Positions 27,323 through 35,925 of a stretch of DNA of 64,000 nucleotides are shown piece by piece. The translations under genes were made by a program, and so were the position numbers. The stretch comes from KBS-83 sp051025295 (GTDB lineage: Bacteria > Acidobacteriota > Terriglobia > Terriglobales > Acidobacteriaceae): assembly GCA_051025295.1 (NCBI GenBank), contig JBMGJV010000002.1. One strand, 5' to 3'. The notes beneath the pieces were generated by a model. That model saw only the letters and a list, made by a program, of their open reading frames with translations. It searched no databases and was not told where the DNA came from. The number at the start of each line of letters is the position of its first letter. The first letter of the stretch is position 1.

Positions 27323-27328
27323 TACAAT
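27323..27328 (+). promoter_or_regulatory. -10 element of the molybdopterin oxidoreductase gene, leaderless
   Basis: TACAAT ends 6 nt before the ATG at 27335, with no ribosome site. It lies in the 117-nt gap shared with the divergent TolC-like gene. Confidence 0.5.
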
Positions 27329-27334
27329 CGGAAC

Positions 27335-29482
27335 ATGCCTCCCGCAGAGTCACCGCTGCGTGTCGTGCAGGCCGTGTGTTCGCACGACTGCCCGGATTCC
27401 TGCGCCGTGCACATCAGCGTGGACCCCGCCGGGCGGGCGCAGAAGATCGTTGGCGATCCCAATCACCCGGTAACCCGCGGCTTTTTGTGCGGCAAGGTCG
27501 CCCGCTACCTCGATCATGTCTATGCGCCGGACCGCCTGCTCTATCCGATGCGGCGTCGCCCGGGCGTGGCCAAGGGCGCTCTCCAGTCCGGACGCGAGCC
27601 CGAGAGCTTCGAGCGCATCTCCTGGGACGAGGCGCTCGACATGGTTGCGGGTCGTTTGCACGCCATCACGGCCGAGCATGGCCCCGAGTCCGTTCTGCCG
27701 TACTCCTACGCTGGCACCATCGGACAGCTTGGCTACGCATCGATGGACCGGCGCTTTTTTCACCGGCTCGGCGCATCGCAGCTCGATCGCACCATCTGCG
27801 CCACGGCGGGCGGTGACGCCATCCTGTCCCTTTATGGACGCAAGCTCGGTACAGATACGGAGCAGTTCCATCGCGCACGTCTGATCCTGGCGTGGGGCGC
27901 GAATGTTCACGGCAACGCCATCCATCTGTGGCCGCAGATCGAGGAAGCGCGCCGCGCCGGCGCTCGCCTCGTCGTCATCGACCCGTACCCGACCCGCACC
28001 GCGCGCGCAGCCGACTGGCACATCCCGATCCGGCCAGGCACGGACGTGGCACTCGCGCTCGGCATGATGCACGTTCTGTTCGCGGAGGGCAGGGAAGACC
28101 GCGACTACCTGGACCGCTTCACCCTGGGCGCCCGCGAGCTGGCCGAACGCGCACGCGAATATTCGCCGGAGCGCGTCGCCGCGTGGACGGGCATCGCTGC
28201 GGACGATATCCGCACCCTGGCGCGCGATTACGCGTCGACCACTCCCGCTGTCATCCGGCTGAATTACGGCGCGACCCGCAGCGAGAACGGCGGTACGGCG
28301 GCGCGGGCCATCGCGATGCTGCCGCTGGTGACCGGCGCGTTCCGGCATCTGGGTGGCGGCCTGCAGCTCTCGACCAGTGGAGGCTTCAGTTTTGACGGCC
28401 AGGCGCTCGAGCGCCCTGACTTGATGCACGCGAGCCCACTGGGCCGTCCATCCCGCGTCGTCAACATGTCGCGCCTCGGCCACGCGCTCACGGAGATGAA
28501 CGATCCGCCGGTCAAAGCTCTGTTCGTCTACAACTCGAATCCCGCGGCGATTGCCCCGAACCAGGCCGCTGTCCTGCGCGGCATGCGGCGTCCGGACCTG
28601 TTCACCGTCGTCCATGAGCAGTTCTGGACAGACACGGCGGACTATGCCGACGTTGTCCTGCCCGCGACGACATTCTTCGAACAGACCGACGTGCAGGGCG
28701 CGTACGGCCATTACTACGTGCAGCTTTCCGATCGCGCCATCGAGCCGCTCGGCGAGGCGCGGCCCAACGTCTGGCTATTCGGTCAGCTCGCGCAGCGCAT
28801 GGGCTTTCCGGAGCCTTGCTTCCGCGACACCGAGGACGACTTGATCGCGCAGGCGCTCGGCAATGCCGACCAGGACGGAACCATGCAGGGCATCACGCTC
28901 GATCGACTGCGCCGCGAGCGCCGCGTGCGCCTGCGTCTGCCTGGTGAGCCCGATGCGCCATTTCAGCCCTTCGCTGACGGGCGTTTCTACACCGCATCCG
29001 GCAAGGCAGAGATCAGCTCGCCGTCGCTCGCAGCGCTCGGCGTCGATCCGCTCCCCGCATTTGTACCCCCAACCGAGTCACGTTCTGCCAGAGGGAGTGA
29101 ACGTACGTATCCGCTCGAGTTCCTGCCCCGCAAGGCCGACCATTACATGAACAGCACGCTCGCCAATCACGATGTGCACCGTCACATGGAGGCCGCCTTC
29201 CTCGATCGCCTGGAACTGCATCCGGACGACGCAGCCGCGCGACAGATTCAGGAAGGAGATGCGGTGGAGGTCTTCAATGATCGCGGACGGCTGCGGCTGG
29301 TCGCGCGCCTCAACCCGCAGCTTGCGCCTGGCGTGGTCGCCTCGCGCATGAATTGGAACAAGCTCACGATTACAGGCGGCAATGTCAATCAGCTCACGTC
29401 CGAGCGGTTGACGGACTTCGGCCGCGGCCCCACCTTCTATTCAACGCTGGTCGAGGTGGCGCGGGCCGGCACGCATGGCTGA
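27335..29482 (+). CDS. Molybdopterin-dependent oxidoreductase, cytoplasmic
   Basis: A 715-residue member of the DMSO reductase/formate dehydrogenase superfamily. The N-terminal 4Fe-4S motif is Cys15, Cys19, Cys23 and Cys52 (CSHDCPDSC then GFLCGK). The Mo-bis-MGD domains and the C-terminal MGD-binding domain (RMNWNK...NQLTSERLTDFGRGPTFYS) are visible. At the position of the usual Mo ligand (Cys, Sec or Ser) I read DRTICATAGGD, which seems to have Ala or Gly; this fits a less-studied COG0243 branch. There is no twin-arginine signal, so it is cytoplasmic. No electron-transfer subunit is adjacent; instead an 8-nt overlap leads into the CPXCG gene. Substrate unknown. Confidence 0.85.
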   Translation: MPPAESPLRVVQAVCSHDCPDSCAVHISVDPAGRAQKIVGDPNHPVTRGFLCGKVARYLDHVYAPDRLLYPMRRRPGVAKGALQSGREPESFERISWDEALDMVAGRLHAITAEHGPESVLPYSYAGTIGQLGYASMDRRFFHRLGASQLDRTICATAGGDAILSLYGRKLGTDTEQFHRARLILAWGANVHGNAIHLWPQIEEARRAGARLVVIDPYPTRTARAADWHIPIRPGTDVALALGMMHVLFAEGREDRDYLDRFTLGARELAERAREYSPERVAAWTGIAADDIRTLARDYASTTPAVIRLNYGATRSENGGTAARAIAMLPLVTGAFRHLGGGLQLSTSGGFSFDGQALERPDLMHASPLGRPSRVVNMSRLGHALTEMNDPPVKALFVYNSNPAAIAPNQAAVLRGMRRPDLFTVVHEQFWTDTADYADVVLPATTFFEQTDVQGAYGHYYVQLSDRAIEPLGEARPNVWLFGQLAQRMGFPEPCFRDTEDDLIAQALGNADQDGTMQGITLDRLRRERRVRLRLPGEPDAPFQPFADGRFYTASGKAEISSPSLAALGVDPLPAFVPPTESRSARGSERTYPLEFLPRKADHYMNSTLANHDVHRHMEAAFLDRLELHPDDAAARQIQEGDAVEVFNDRGRLRLVARLNPQLAPGVVASRMNWNKLTITGGNVNQLTSERLTDFGRGPTFYSTLVEVARAGTHG

Positions 29483-29660
29483 AAGCGGCTACCAGTGCGC
29501 CGGTTGCGGCGAGTGGAACGACACAGCGGTGGACGAGTCGGCGGGCAGCCGTCAGAGCTACGTCGAGGACTGCCAGGTCTGCTGTAAACCAAACGTGCTC
29601 GACGTGCGCTGGAGCGCGTCGGATCACGCCTACCTGATTCGCGCAGAGCTCGAAAGCTGA
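29475..29660 (+). CDS. CPXCG family cysteine-rich protein
   Basis: A 61-residue protein with two cysteine pairs, CAGCGEWND near the N-terminus and CQVCCKPNVLDVRW in the middle, as in the CPXCG/Cys_rich_CPXG family, likely a zinc ribbon. The ATG overlaps the last 8 nt of the molybdopterin oxidoreductase gene, which implies translational coupling. Function unknown; it might assist cofactor or cluster delivery to the enzyme, which is inference from the overlap alone. Confidence 0.75.
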   Translation: MAESGYQCAGCGEWNDTAVDESAGSRQSYVEDCQVCCKPNVLDVRWSASDHAYLIRAELES

Positions 29661-29679
29661 GCCAGTACGCATGCCCCGG

Positions 29680-29708
29680 TTGGGCGGTCTCGCCCCGGTT
29701 GCTATAGA
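29680..29708 (+). promoter_or_regulatory. Promoter of bamA
   Basis: -35 TTGGGC (29680-29685) and -10 TATAGA (29703-29708) with 17-bp spacing, about 54 nt before the bamA start. Two copies of GCCCCGGTTG (29673-29682 and 29692-29701, period 19) overlap it, possibly an operator. Confidence 0.55.
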
Positions 29709-29761
29709 ATCGGTTTTTCCAGCAAGAACAGCAGAATCGTATTTTTTGTTGCAGTGAGGGT

Positions 29762-32644
29762 GTGCCTATTTTTCCCGACATCCGGCGGAGTTCCGGCTCC
29801 CAGATTCACCAGGACAAGACCGTTCGGTCCTTTACAGGAATGGCGCTACGTGGGTTGGGGTCTCTGGCCTTGCTCTGTTGCACCGTTGCGCCCGCCTTCG
29901 CGCAGGCCGGCGGCAACGTCATCTCCGAAATTCGCGTGATCGGCAACCGCCGTATCCCCAAGGAGACGGTGCTTGCCCGCTTGTTCTCGCATCCGGGCGA
30001 TACGTACGATCCGGCCACTGTCGAGCGCGACTTCAACTCGCTCTGGAACACCGGCTATTTCGAAGACGTCCGCATCGAGAAGGAGGACACGCCCAAGGGC
30101 CAGATCCTCGACGTTTTCGTGCGTGAAAAGCCGACGATCCGCGAGATCAACTACAAGGGCCTGAGCTCGGTTACGCAGTCCGATGTGCTCGATCGGTTCA
30201 AGAAGGAGAAGGTCGGGCTCACCGTCGAGAGCCAGTACGACCCCACCCGCATCGCGCGCGCGATCGCCGTCCTGAAGGCTCTCCTGGCCGAGCACGGCCA
30301 CCAGTTCCCGACCATCACGCCCGAGGTGAAGACCATCCCGCCGGCATCGGTCGCCGTGAACTTCAACATCAAGGAAGGGCCGGTCGTGAAGGTCGGCAAC
30401 ATCCGGTTCAGCGGCAATAAGAGCATCAACTCGCGCACGCTGCGCGCCGCGATGAAGAACCTTCGGCCGATCGGCGTGCCGCACTCGATCTTCCTGGAGA
30501 ACCTGTTCGCGCGCACCTATGACGCGAGCAAGCTCGAAGAGGACTCAGAGCGCGTCCGTGTCGCGTATCAGAACCACGGTTATTTCAAGACGGTCGTGGG
30601 CGAGCCGTCCACGCGTATTCGCAATGAAGGCGGCCTGTCGCTGCTGACCTTCCGCCCGAAGAAGGGCAAGCGCATCGATATCCGCATTCCCATCGAAGAG
30701 GGCGAGCGGTATCGCCTGGGTGGCATCAACTTCACCGGCAACCAGGCGGTCAAGAACACGAAGGCACTGCGCGGCCAGTTCACCATCAAGGATGGCGACT
30801 ACTTCAACTACACCGCGGTCGGCAAGGGCCTCGAGAATCTGCGTAAGGCGTACGGCACGCTCGGCTACATCAACATGGTGGCCAACCCGAGCACGCGCTT
30901 CGACGAAGCGAAGAAGACGCTCTACATCGATGTCGATATCGACGAAGGCAAGCCTTTCACCGTCTCACGCATCGAGTTCACCGGCAACACCGTCACGCGC
31001 GACCCGGTCATCCGCCGCGAACTGTTGCTCGAGGAAGGTCAGGCCTACAACAGCAACCTGTGGGAGCAGAGCCTTCTTCGCCTGAACCAGCTCGATTACT
31101 TCGACACGCTGCGTGTGGACCAGGACTCGACCGCAACCCAGGACCAGGCGAACAACACCGTCTCCCTGCTGCTACGCGTGCACGAAAAGGGCAAGAACTC
31201 AATCGGCTTGAACGGTGGCGTCAGTGGTCTGTCCGGTTCGTTCCTCGGCATCAACTACCAGACCAACAACTTCCTCGGCTTGGGTGAGACGCTGAGCCTG
31301 CAGGCGAACCTCGGCAATCTGCAGCGCAACCTGCAGTTCGGCTTTACCGAACCGTACTTCCGCAGCAAGCCGATCTCGCTCGGGTTCCAGTTGTTCTCGA
31401 GCAAGTACGACTACAACGCAGCCAAGAACTATCAGATCTCGACCGGCGGCGGAAACCTGAGCGCGGCACAACAGTCACTGGTGCAGAACTACAACCAGTC
31501 CGTGACCGGGTTCAACGTCTCGACCAACTACCTGATCAAGCACAGCTTCCAGCGCATCGGCCTGACCTACTCGTTCAATCGCAGCTCGATCACGGCCTTC
31601 AGCCCGGCGTCGTCTTCGCTCTTCCAGACGCTCGCCTTCCGCAGCGGCATTCAGAACAACAACGCGCTGAACGGCATTTACACCAGCCTGGCCTCGCTGT
31701 CCTACACGTACAACAAGATCGGCAATCCATATAACCCGCACGACGGCCAGGAGATTTCGGCTGTGCTGCAGGTTGCCGGCCTGGGCGGCAATGTCAAGTA
31801 CATCAACCCGGTCTTCGAATACCGGCACTTCAATGGCATGCACCTGCTGCGCCCGAGCAAGGAAGGCCGCAACGTGCTCGGTGTGCGCTTCCAGGCCAAC
31901 TACATCCAGGGCCTGGGCGGCAAGGTCGCGCCCCCATTCCAGCGCTTCTACCAGGGTGGCGAGCAGGAGCTTCGCGGCTTCGATATTCGCTCCGGCACGC
32001 CGTACGCCTTCATTCCGCAGCGGACGCAGTTTCTGCTCACGAATCCGGATGGCAGCCTCGTGCCGCGCGATCCCACCAACCCGACGCTGGGCAACATCAC
32101 GGTTCCGATCCCGACCTACGGCATCGTCTCGGTCGGCGGCGACACCTCGTTCAGCAGCAATGTTGAGTACCGCATCCCGCTGGGTGGTCCAGTGGTCTTC
32201 AAACTGTTCAACGACTTTGGCATGTCAGTCGCCACGCGCCAGTCGCAACTCGTGGAGAGCGTGCTCTCTATCGACCAGTTGAACTCGCAGCTCTACGGCT
32301 GCCCGGTGTACGTCAACGGCACCTGTCAGGGCGGATCACGCGTCAACTTCTCGCGCGAGATCCGGCCCATTCAGGGATCGAACGCGGTGCCGCGCATGTC
32401 CACGGGTGGCGAGATTTCAGTGCTGCTGCCCATCGTGCGTGCGCCGTTCCGGATTTACTACGCGTACAACCCGCTCCGTCTACTCGAGCAGGTGCGCGGA
32501 GAGAACATCATCACGCGCGATCTGTTCCCCGCAGGCGGCGCGGGCGACTTCAGCTACGCGCAGGCGATCCAGTTCTACGGATCGCAGTATCAACTTCGCG
32601 AGCCGCGCAAGACCTTCCGGCTCGCCGTCAGCACCACCTTCTAA
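29762..32644 (+). CDS. bamA: Outer membrane protein assembly factor BamA
   Basis: A 960-residue Omp85 protein, the core of the machinery that folds beta-barrel proteins into the outer membrane. After a signal peptide (hydrophobic core GLGSLALLCCTVAPAFA) come five POTRA domains (about residues 55-460; NRRIPKETVLARL, EKPTIREINYKG, GNIRFSGN, GGINFTGNQ and RIEFTGNTVTRD mark their strands) and then the 16-strand barrel, ending in RLAVSTTF with the C-terminal Phe required for barrel recognition. The start is given as GTG 29762; the ATG at 29840 would give a more normal signal peptide but has its AGGA too close. Skp lies next downstream. Confidence 0.93.
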   Translation: MPIFPDIRRSSGSQIHQDKTVRSFTGMALRGLGSLALLCCTVAPAFAQAGGNVISEIRVIGNRRIPKETVLARLFSHPGDTYDPATVERDFNSLWNTGYFEDVRIEKEDTPKGQILDVFVREKPTIREINYKGLSSVTQSDVLDRFKKEKVGLTVESQYDPTRIARAIAVLKALLAEHGHQFPTITPEVKTIPPASVAVNFNIKEGPVVKVGNIRFSGNKSINSRTLRAAMKNLRPIGVPHSIFLENLFARTYDASKLEEDSERVRVAYQNHGYFKTVVGEPSTRIRNEGGLSLLTFRPKKGKRIDIRIPIEEGERYRLGGINFTGNQAVKNTKALRGQFTIKDGDYFNYTAVGKGLENLRKAYGTLGYINMVANPSTRFDEAKKTLYIDVDIDEGKPFTVSRIEFTGNTVTRDPVIRRELLLEEGQAYNSNLWEQSLLRLNQLDYFDTLRVDQDSTATQDQANNTVSLLLRVHEKGKNSIGLNGGVSGLSGSFLGINYQTNNFLGLGETLSLQANLGNLQRNLQFGFTEPYFRSKPISLGFQLFSSKYDYNAAKNYQISTGGGNLSAAQQSLVQNYNQSVTGFNVSTNYLIKHSFQRIGLTYSFNRSSITAFSPASSSLFQTLAFRSGIQNNNALNGIYTSLASLSYTYNKIGNPYNPHDGQEISAVLQVAGLGGNVKYINPVFEYRHFNGMHLLRPSKEGRNVLGVRFQANYIQGLGGKVAPPFQRFYQGGEQELRGFDIRSGTPYAFIPQRTQFLLTNPDGSLVPRDPTNPTLGNITVPIPTYGIVSVGGDTSFSSNVEYRIPLGGPVVFKLFNDFGMSVATRQSQLVESVLSIDQLNSQLYGCPVYVNGTCQGGSRVNFSREIRPIQGSNAVPRMSTGGEISVLLPIVRAPFRIYYAYNPLRLLEQVRGENIITRDLFPAGGAGDFSYAQAIQFYGSQYQLREPRKTFRLAVSTTF

Positions 32645-32699
32645 GTGGCTGGCGCACCGTCGGACCCTCGGGAGCGATGCTTCGGGACCCGCGTCTTTA

Positions 32700-32729
32700 T
32701 TGACGCTCCCGGAGTACGCTCCCTATAAT
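32700..32729 (+). promoter_or_regulatory. Sigma-70-type promoter of skp/ompH
   Basis: -35 TTGACG (32700-32705), 18-bp spacer, -10 TATAAT (32724-32729), about 180 nt before the start codon: the best consensus promoter of the window. The spacer contains two direct copies of ACGCTCCC (32703-32710, 32716-32723), and an inverted copy GGGAGCG lies at 32670-32676. Confidence 0.7.
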
Positions 32730-32908
32730 TCTTCCTAAGTTTCCTGAGAAGTCCTCTGTCTGTGTTTCTTGTGCGCCTCGCGCGCCCGCCAGGGCAGCCC
32801 GCAGCCGCAACAAAACTGCGCAAACGGGGAGAGCAGGAAGGACAGTAGCCTTCCGGCACCGCCCGGAGTGCCTGAAACACCACGGAATTCAAGGAGTCTC
32901 CCAGCACC

Positions 32909-33601
32909 ATGAAGCGTTCACTCTCACTTGCATGCCTGCTCGCGTCCGCCCTCGGCGCCACTGCGCTCGCGCAGTCCCCCACCGCCGCAGAGCCGCCGTC
33001 CGCACCTGGCGCCCCCGTTGCCTCCGCGCCGGCAGGCCCCACCAAAATCGCCGTGATCCAGTTCGAGGGCGTCGTCGCCCAGACCAACGAAGGACAGCGC
33101 GCCTTCGCTGAACTGAACACCAAGTTCCAGCCCAAACAGCAGCAGATCAAGCAGGCGAGCGACGAAGTGGACTCGCTGAAGAAAGAACTGCAGAGCGCAG
33201 GTGACAAGCTGAGCGAGTCCGAGAAGGCCTCGCGCGTGCGCACCATCGACGAGAAGGAAAAATCTCTGCAGCGGAACGTCGAAGACGCGCGCAACGACTT
33301 CTCCGGCGAGATGAATGAAAAATTCAGCACCATCGCCCAGAAGGTCGCGAGCGTGATGCAGCAGTATGCGCAGAAGAATGGCTACACGCTGGTGCTTGAC
33401 GCAAGTGCTCAGCAGTCGCCGATCCTCTGGGCATCCGAGGCGACGAACATCTCCGAGGCAGTCGTGCAGGCTTACAACACGCAGTCCGGTGTTCCGGCTC
33501 AGCCGAACGCTGGCGCAGCGCCTCGCACAGGTGGGGCGATGGCCCCGCGCACCCCGGGAGCGGCCCGCACGCCGTCGACGACCGCACCGAAGCCGCACTA
33601 A
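32909..33601 (+). CDS. skp: Periplasmic chaperone OmpH/Skp
   Basis: A 230-residue protein with a signal peptide (MKRSLSLACLLASALGATALAQ) and a long coiled coil (about 60-160) rich in Lys, Glu and Gln, as in Skp, the trimeric chaperone that carries unfolded outer membrane proteins to BamA. The strand TKIAVIQFEGVV opens the mature domain, and NGYTLVLDASAQ lies at the end of the fold. The last 40 residues are a low-complexity Ala/Pro/Thr/Gly tail that is longer than in enterobacterial Skp. AAGGAG sits 12 nt before the ATG. It has its own strong promoter and a terminator. Confidence 0.88.
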   Translation: MKRSLSLACLLASALGATALAQSPTAAEPPSAPGAPVASAPAGPTKIAVIQFEGVVAQTNEGQRAFAELNTKFQPKQQQIKQASDEVDSLKKELQSAGDKLSESEKASRVRTIDEKEKSLQRNVEDARNDFSGEMNEKFSTIAQKVASVMQQYAQKNGYTLVLDASAQQSPILWASEATNISEAVVQAYNTQSGVPAQPNAGAAPRTGGAMAPRTPGAARTPSTTAPKPH

Positions 33602-33625
33602 TTCGGCAGAAAGCTAGACGAGACA

Positions 33626-33664
33626 GCCCCACGTTGGCAACCAGCTGGCGTGGGCCTCTTTTTG
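33626..33664 (+). terminator. Rho-independent terminator of skp
   Basis: Stem CCCACG / CGTGGG (33628-33633 and 33649-33654) around a 15-nt loop, followed by CCTCTTTTTG, 25 nt after the skp stop. The stem is short, so strength is uncertain. Confidence 0.6.
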
Positions 33665-33954
33665 TCCGCTAAGTGCTGTCGGGAGCAGGATCTGGCGGCC
33701 TGCACGGAGCAGTTCAAGAATGTGGAAAATTCTGTGGATTGCGCGGCGATCGTGATTTCAGCTCTCGCGAGAGAGCGCCGCCGATCCGGTGTAAGGATCA
33801 GGAATAGCAATATAACTGACGTGCCGAGTAGGACTTAAGCAGAAAGTACGGCACTGGACGACCGGAATTGCGACTCCGTCCTCCACAGGCAACCTTCTGT
33901 TACTTTCCACAGAACCAGAAACGACTCGGCCGCATCCCGCTGGATTTGAGCAGG
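33665..33954. other. Intergenic region between skp and lepA with TGTGGA/TTTCCACA sites
   Basis: About 290 nt without a credible gene, lying between two convergent transcription units. It contains TGTGGAAAA (33721-33729), TGTGGATTG (33733-33741), TCCTCCACA (33879-33887) and CTTTCCACA (33903-33911), which resemble DnaA boxes with one or more mismatches, and a short AT-richer patch around 33800-33825. No start codon with a ribosome site was seen. Confidence 0.4.
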
Positions 33955-35766
33955 TTAGCCGCTACTGTCCTCGCCCACCTTCAGCACCGCCAGGAAGGCC
34001 TCTTGTGGGATGTCCACCTTGCCGATCCGCTTCATCCGCTTCTTGCCTTCTTTTTGCTTTTCCAGCAGCTTGCGCTTCCGGCTGATATCGCCGCCGTAGC
34101 ACTTGGCCAGCACGTTTTTGCGCAGCGCTGCCACGGTCTCTCGCGCCACGATCTTGGCGCCGATCGCCGCCTGAATGGCGACCTCAAATTGCTGGCGCGG
34201 GATCAGCTCGCGCATCTTCGAGACCAGCGCCCGCCCGCGGTCGTAAGCGAAGTCGTGGTGAACGATGATCGAGAGCGCATCGACCGGCTCGCCTGACACC
34301 AGGATGTCGAGCTTCACCATCGGTGAGATCCACGACCCCGCAAGGCTGTAGTCGAGCGAGGCGTATCCGCGCGAGACCGACTTCAGCCGGTCATAGAAAT
34401 CAAGCACGATCTCGTTCAGCGGCAGCTCGTAGGTGAGCATGACGCGGGTCGGCGTCACATATTCGAAGTTCTGCTGCCGTCCGCGCTTCTCCTCCACCAG
34501 CTTGAGAATTCCCCCGACATACTCCTCGTTGGTCAGGATGGTCGCCTTGATGACTGGCTCTTCGATCTGCTCGATCTCGCTCGGGTTGGGCCAGCGCGAG
34601 GGATTGTCGACCTCTACCTCGCTGCCATCGGTGAGGCGAATCTTGTAGCGCACGCCGGGCGCGGTGGTGATCAGGTCGAGATCAAACTCCCGCTCGAGCC
34701 GCTCCTGGATGATTTCCATATGCAGCAGGCCGAGGAAGCCGCAGCGAAATCCAAAGCCCAGCGCTGCGGAACTCTCCGGCTCCATCGAGAACGAGGAGTC
34801 GTTCAACCGCAGCTTCTCGAGCGCTTCGCGCAGCATGGTGTGTTCGTGAGAGTCGACTGTGTAGAGGCCTGCGAAGACCATGGACTTGATGTCCTCGAAG
34901 CCGGGCAAGGGTCCGCTCGCAGGCCGTCCTTCTTCGGTAACCGTGTCGCCAATCTTGGTATCCGCCACGTTCTTGATGGTGGCGACGAAAAAGCCGACTT
35001 CGCCAGCGGAGAGTGACTCGACTTCGAGGGGCTTCGGCGTCAGTACGCCGAGCGACTCGACATCGAAGACGCGGCCGTTCGACATCAGTCGAATGCGGGC
35101 TCCCCTGCGCAGCGTCCCTTCCATCACCCGGGTCAGCACGATCACGCCGCGATACGCGTCGAACCACGAGTCGAAGATCAGCGCCTGCAGCGGCGCTTCG
35201 CGGTCGCCGGTGGGCGCGGGCAACCGATGCACCACAGCTTCGAGGATCGCCTCAACGTTTTGTCCCGTCTTCGCGCTCACCGGGATCGCGTCGGTCGCAT
35301 CGATGCCGACAGTGTTCTCGATCATCTCCTGCGTCCGCGTCACATCCGCGCTGGGCAGGTCGATCTTGTTGATCACCGGGATCATGTCCAACCCGTTGCT
35401 GATCGCAAGGTAGGCATTGGCGAGTGTCTGCGCCTCGACACCCTGCGTTGCGTCCACGACGAGCAGCGCGCCCTCGCAGGAGGCCAGCGAGCGCGAGACC
35501 TCATAGGAGAAGTCCACGTGCCCTGGCGTGTCGATCAGGTTGAGCTGGTAGAACTCGCCGTCCTTCGCCTTGTAGAGCATGCGGACCGCGTGCGCCTTGA
35601 TCGTGATGCCGCGCTCACGCTCGAGGTCCATGGCATCCAGTACCTGCGCCTGCATCTCGCGCGCGCTCAGCGAGCCGGTCAGCTCCAGCAGGCGGTCCGA
35701 CAGCGTGGACTTGCCATGGTCGATGTGCGCGATGATCGCGAAATTGCGGATGCGACTGGTTTCCAT
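33955..35766 (-). CDS. lepA: Elongation factor 4 (LepA)
   Basis: A 603-residue ribosomal GTPase that back-translocates or helps initiation under stress. G1 AHIDHGKS (13-20), switch I with ERGITIKAHA, G3 DTPGHVDF, G4 NKID, and the LepA-specific C-terminal domain GKVDIPQEAFLAVLKV. Full length. Start ATG ends at 35766. It is convergent with skp and divergent from the lytic transglycosylase; the roughly 160 nt between the latter two must hold both promoters. Confidence 0.96.
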   Translation of the reverse strand: METSRIRNFAIIAHIDHGKSTLSDRLLELTGSLSAREMQAQVLDAMDLERERGITIKAHAVRMLYKAKDGEFYQLNLIDTPGHVDFSYEVSRSLASCEGALLVVDATQGVEAQTLANAYLAISNGLDMIPVINKIDLPSADVTRTQEMIENTVGIDATDAIPVSAKTGQNVEAILEAVVHRLPAPTGDREAPLQALIFDSWFDAYRGVIVLTRVMEGTLRRGARIRLMSNGRVFDVESLGVLTPKPLEVESLSAGEVGFFVATIKNVADTKIGDTVTEEGRPASGPLPGFEDIKSMVFAGLYTVDSHEHTMLREALEKLRLNDSSFSMEPESSAALGFGFRCGFLGLLHMEIIQERLEREFDLDLITTAPGVRYKIRLTDGSEVEVDNPSRWPNPSEIEQIEEPVIKATILTNEEYVGGILKLVEEKRGRQQNFEYVTPTRVMLTYELPLNEIVLDFYDRLKSVSRGYASLDYSLAGSWISPMVKLDILVSGEPVDALSIIVHHDFAYDRGRALVSKMRELIPRQQFEVAIQAAIGAKIVARETVAALRKNVLAKCYGGDISRKRKLLEKQKEGKKRMKRIGKVDIPQEAFLAVLKVGEDSSG

Positions 35767-35925
35767 GGGTGCGGAGAGCGGGAGGACGGGCGCGATTCGA
35801 AGCGCGGCTCAATCGAGATCAGCGCGCCAGCGCAAGAGTACCGATGTCCGCTCAGAGCATGAGTTTATCATCGGCATCCGGCACGGCTGCGCTCTACAAT
35901 GACGCGAGCAACACGTACACAATCC

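Noticed and set aside
33602..33954. A replication origin in the skp-lepA gap.
   Set aside because: DnaA-like sites are imperfect, there is no dnaA or dnaN nearby and no AT-rich unwinding region of normal size.
35895..35901. TACAAT and ATG in front of the lytic transglycosylase as a leaderless start.
   Set aside because: The hexamer overlaps the ATG at 35899 instead of lying 6 nt before it; the signal peptide starts better at 35926.
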